Source of the DNA: Mycobacterium sp. UM_WGJ
GTDB taxonomy: Bacteria > Actinomycetota > Actinomycetes > Mycobacteriales > Mycobacteriaceae
Assembly: GCF_000455125.1 (NCBI RefSeq)
Contig: NZ_AUWR01000014.1
Span: forward strand, 1 to 64,000
Reading direction: 5' to 3'
DNA: 64,000 bases
Position 1 is the stretch's first letter, and every line of letters starts with the position of its first letter. Position numbers and translations under genes: made by a program. Of this stretch, positions 62,026 through 64,000 are shown in pieces. Under the pieces are notes generated by a model, which saw only the letters and a list, made by a program, of their open reading frames with translations, was not told where the DNA came from and did no database searches.

Positions 62026-62856
62026 GTGACCCTGCCTGAGTCGGGCCCTGAATCGGGGCAGCATTCACGGCGGCGCTCTAAATTCTCGGCCTTGCATCTG
62101 TTCGCCGTCCTCGGCGTCATCGCGGTCCCGGCGTTCGGCTGGTTCGGCCAACATTGGTCGGGCGCAACGACCGTGGTCGTGTACTGGTTCGAGAACGTCA
62201 CAATGTGTCTGCTGGTGATAGCCCGCATCGCTGTGCACCAACGCCTGAACCCCAAGTACGGGCACTTCCGCTACCGCGGCCCTGGAACCGGCGGCCCGTC
62301 CAATTCGTCGTTCTTGAGCGGCTTCGCCCTGATCAGCCTGGTGTTCTGCGCAGCCCATGGCGTGTTCCTGGCGGCCATCCTCGCGCTGCTGATTCACAAC
62401 CGTGCGCCCGAGCTCGCGATGATCGATCTGGATTGGCGCAGCGTCGGCTGGGGATGCCTGGGGGTGTTGCTGTTCCTGACGATGGAATTCCTCACCGATC
62501 TGGTCGATCTGCGCCGTTGGTCCTTCCGGGATATCGAGACCGCTGCCAACGCCGGCCTGGGCCGCGTCATGGTCGTGCATATGACGCTGCTGCTCGGATT
62601 CGCCGGGATCGCCGCGACGAACGCCCCGGGGACATTGTTCACGGTATTCGTCGTGCTGAAGAGCCTTGCTGCGCTCAGTGTGGTGGTTCCCCAATGGGAG
62701 CCGGCGAGACCCCCACGCGGCCTGTCCAACCTGATGAATCGACTGCCGAACGTGCACCCCGGAGAACGTTTCGAGGACTTCTGGGTGAAGGACCAAGCCA
62801 ACGAGCGAGAGCGGCAGCGGCGCAACGAGCAGCCCTGGAAGACCGCCAGGCCGTGA
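62026..62856 (+). CDS. DUF6498-type membrane protein
   Basis: The 276-aa protein has about six hydrophobic segments (first at residues 20-42). It shows the VVVYWFENVTMCLLVIARI motif with conserved Trp-Phe-Glu-Asn seen in DUF6498 proteins, and ends in a polar tail. Function unknown. Its last ~460 bp are overlapped on the opposite strand by the downstream transporter frame. Confidence 0.75.
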   Translation: MTLPESGPESGQHSRRRSKFSALHLFAVLGVIAVPAFGWFGQHWSGATTVVVYWFENVTMCLLVIARIAVHQRLNPKYGHFRYRGPGTGGPSNSSFLSGFALISLVFCAAHGVFLAAILALLIHNRAPELAMIDLDWRSVGWGCLGVLLFLTMEFLTDLVDLRRWSFRDIETAANAGLGRVMVVHMTLLLGFAGIAATNAPGTLFTVFVVLKSLAALSVVVPQWEPARPPRGLSNLMNRLPNVHPGERFEDFWVKDQANERERQRRNEQPWKTARP

Positions 62857-63755
62857 CGGCGTTCGGCCGGATTGGTCGCCTCCCCATGGGCGGCCGCACC
62901 GAATATGGCGACGGCCACCGCACCTGCGACCGCGGTGCAGAACCCCAACGCCACCAGCCAGCCCAGCCCGGCTCGTGCGGTATCCCCGAGCAGTAGCACG
63001 CCGACGACGCCGGGCATCACCGTCTCGCCGACGACCAGAGCGGCAACGGCGCCGTTCACCGAACCCAGCTGCAAAGCAACGGTAAACAGGTAGAAGCCCC
63101 CGGCTCCGGCAATGGCGATCGCCCAGAACGCCGGGTCCTTCAGCAGCACTGGCAAGTTCAGCGGATCGACGCCGTCGACCACCCGCACCGCGATGGCCAT
63201 CACGCCATAGAGGACACCGGCGACCAATCCGGCGGCGATGGCGACGCGGGCTCCCAGCAGGCGCATGAGACCAACCCCGAGCACGGCGATCAGCATCGCC
63301 AGCAACATCAGCGCCCAGTGCAGCCCGGATCCCGACGTGTCTGTACCGGCCTGACCAGCGCTTAACCCCAAGACGCACAGTGACACAATCACCGTCGCGA
63401 TCGCCACCCAATCGCGGCGGCGGAGGCGAACGCCGAGCACGGCTATGCCGAGCACCGCGGTGACGACCAGATTGGCGCTGATGATGGTCTGCGACAGAAA
63501 CAGCGGTATCAGCCGCGCCGCGACGATGTTGCCGACGAAACCGATGACGTCGAGGACCATCCCGGCGATGAACGCCGTGGTCAGCACCGCGTTGGCGGTC
63601 GAGCGCAGCGTCGGCCGACCGTCTGGGGTGGCGACGGCGCCCTCCCCTGCAGCAGAACTACGTGCACCATAGGCCTGCAGGACCGAGGCAACCCCATAGC
63701 CGAAACAGGCCAACAGCGCTGCGGCCAACCCGATCAGCACGGCACTACCTCTCAA
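62394..63755 (-). CDS. DMT/EamA-like transporter with unusual long C-terminal extension
   Basis: The core (about residues 1-303) shows nine to ten helices and an EamA-like internal repeat (LIGLAAALLACFGYGVASVL, IAGAGGFYLFTVAL, AVAALVVGETVMPGVVGVLLLG). At about residue 303 the family-type sequence ends in GAAAHGEATN. The frame then runs on for 150 codons of Arg/Ser/Thr-rich sequence antisense to the DUF6498 gene, with no stop until 62394. The tail is probably not conserved; a lost stop or frameshift near 62850 would explain it. TTG 63755 or GTG 63743 may start it. Confidence 0.65.
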   Translation of the reverse strand: MRGSAVLIGLAAALLACFGYGVASVLQAYGARSSAAGEGAVATPDGRPTLRSTANAVLTTAFIAGMVLDVIGFVGNIVAARLIPLFLSQTIISANLVVTAVLGIAVLGVRLRRRDWVAIATVIVSLCVLGLSAGQAGTDTSGSGLHWALMLLAMLIAVLGVGLMRLLGARVAIAAGLVAGVLYGVMAIAVRVVDGVDPLNLPVLLKDPAFWAIAIAGAGGFYLFTVALQLGSVNGAVAALVVGETVMPGVVGVLLLGDTARAGLGWLVALGFCTAVAGAVAVAIFGAAAHGEATNPAERRHGLAVFQGCSLRRCRSRSLAWSFTQKSSKRSPGCTFGSRFIRLDRPRGGLAGSHWGTTTLSAARLFSTTNTVNNVPGAFVAAIPANPSSSVICTTMTRPRPALAAVSISRKDQRRRSTRSVRNSIVRNSNTPRHPQPTLRQSRSIIASSGARL

Positions 63756-64000
63756 CGCTCCTGAAGGGTGTGCGGCCCGGCCGAAATCCGCTGGGCGATC
63801 TCGCCGTATCGCTCGAAACGCCCCGGATCGCCGAGCGCGTTGTACAGGACCAGGCGCGTCGCGACTCCCCCGTACTTGCCGATCAGCTTGTCTGCCAACT
63901 CATCCCACGTCGACTCGGTGGCGAACGCGGCAAGGTGCTCGTCGCTGATCTGCGCGGCCATCCCGGCGAAGTCGCCGGCCTTCTGCTTCTCACGGATCCG
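63752..64000 (-). CDS. C-terminal end of a putative F420-dependent LLM-class oxidoreductase (partial)
   Basis: The gene runs off the window edge; only the last 82 residues are visible. Sequence such as FATESTWDELADKLIGKYGG and RLVLYNALGDPGRFERYGEI is typical of the C-terminus of mycobacterial luciferase-like F420-dependent enzymes (TIGR03617-like). It overlaps the transporter start (TTGA), so the two are co-transcribed. Confidence 0.6.
   Translation of the reverse strand, partial: RIREKQKAGDFAGMAAQISDEHLAAFATESTWDELADKLIGKYGGVATRLVLYNALGDPGRFERYGEIAQRISAGPHTLQER

Overview
The window is high-GC actinobacterial chromosome, almost certainly from a member of the Mycobacteriaceae. The first ~29 kb follows, in opposite orientation, gene sets I recall from the Mycobacterium tuberculosis Rv2095c to Rv2038c interval: tatA-tatC-helY-DUF4333-exonuclease-pepE, the Rv2074/Rv2073c pair, fxsA, the amidohydrolase-lnt-ppm1 operon, rbpA, lppI, lipT, pncA and a sugar ABC importer. 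Mycobacterial habits are plain: many GTG starts, many genes whose start codon lies 5-8 nt after a TANNNT -10 box (leaderless transcripts), DUF732 and DUF4333 proteins, and F420-linked PPOX enzymes. All names rest on motif recognition and memory, not on a database search.

Layout. 1-7.1 kb: Tat export genes, HelY helicase, a repeat-rich membrane protein, a flap-type exonuclease and a Xaa-Pro peptidase. 7.1-16.3 kb: PPOX enzymes, an SDR, a di-iron Fe-S repair protein with a candidate NO-type operator, a dienelactone hydrolase, FxsA, then amidohydrolase-Lnt-Ppm (lipoprotein acylation and polyprenyl-phosphomannose synthesis) and RbpA. 16.3-25 kb: LppI, a 55-bp triplicate repeat, LipT, an RDD protein, a DUF2784-PncA in-frame fusion, a HTH-TOBE regulator, an ECF41-like sigma factor divergent from a DoxX-like gene, and an ABC/YhgE-Pip pair. 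25-33 kb: a four-gene carbohydrate ABC importer, a TDT transporter and aconitase. 33-39 kb: secreted proteins, SDR/TetR, an MpaB-type oxygenase, then a decayed stretch with a desaturase remnant and an FMN reductase.

39,085-55,076 is the key region: a complete Tn7-like transposon of 15,992 bp. Both ends can be read directly. They carry repeated ~21-bp sites (consensus GTCTCAATnTAnnTGGCGG), three on the left and two inverted on the right, with TG...CA termini and a perfect 5-bp target duplication AGAAA. The left part holds tnsA, tnsB (D265-D368-E404, with the classic 35-residue D-E spacing), tnsC and tniQ. Without a break the same strand continues into a defence cargo: a SNF2 helicase, a type III-like Mod methyltransferase and Res nuclease, an OLD-type AAA-TOPRIM nuclease and a TIR-domain protein. 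Genes overlap by 1-4 bp at most junctions, and two unlisted 38-codon ORFs sit exactly in two of them. No CRISPR array is present.

55-64 kb: a FitAB/VapBC toxin-antitoxin pair, a frameshifted gene remnant, YaeQ, small membrane proteins, an NmrA-like reductase, a RibD-domain reductase, a CBM2 secreted protein (Rv1987-like), an alpha/beta hydrolase, a nitronate monooxygenase, a DUF6498-type membrane protein, a DMT-type transporter and the 3' end of an F420-dependent oxidoreductase running off the window.
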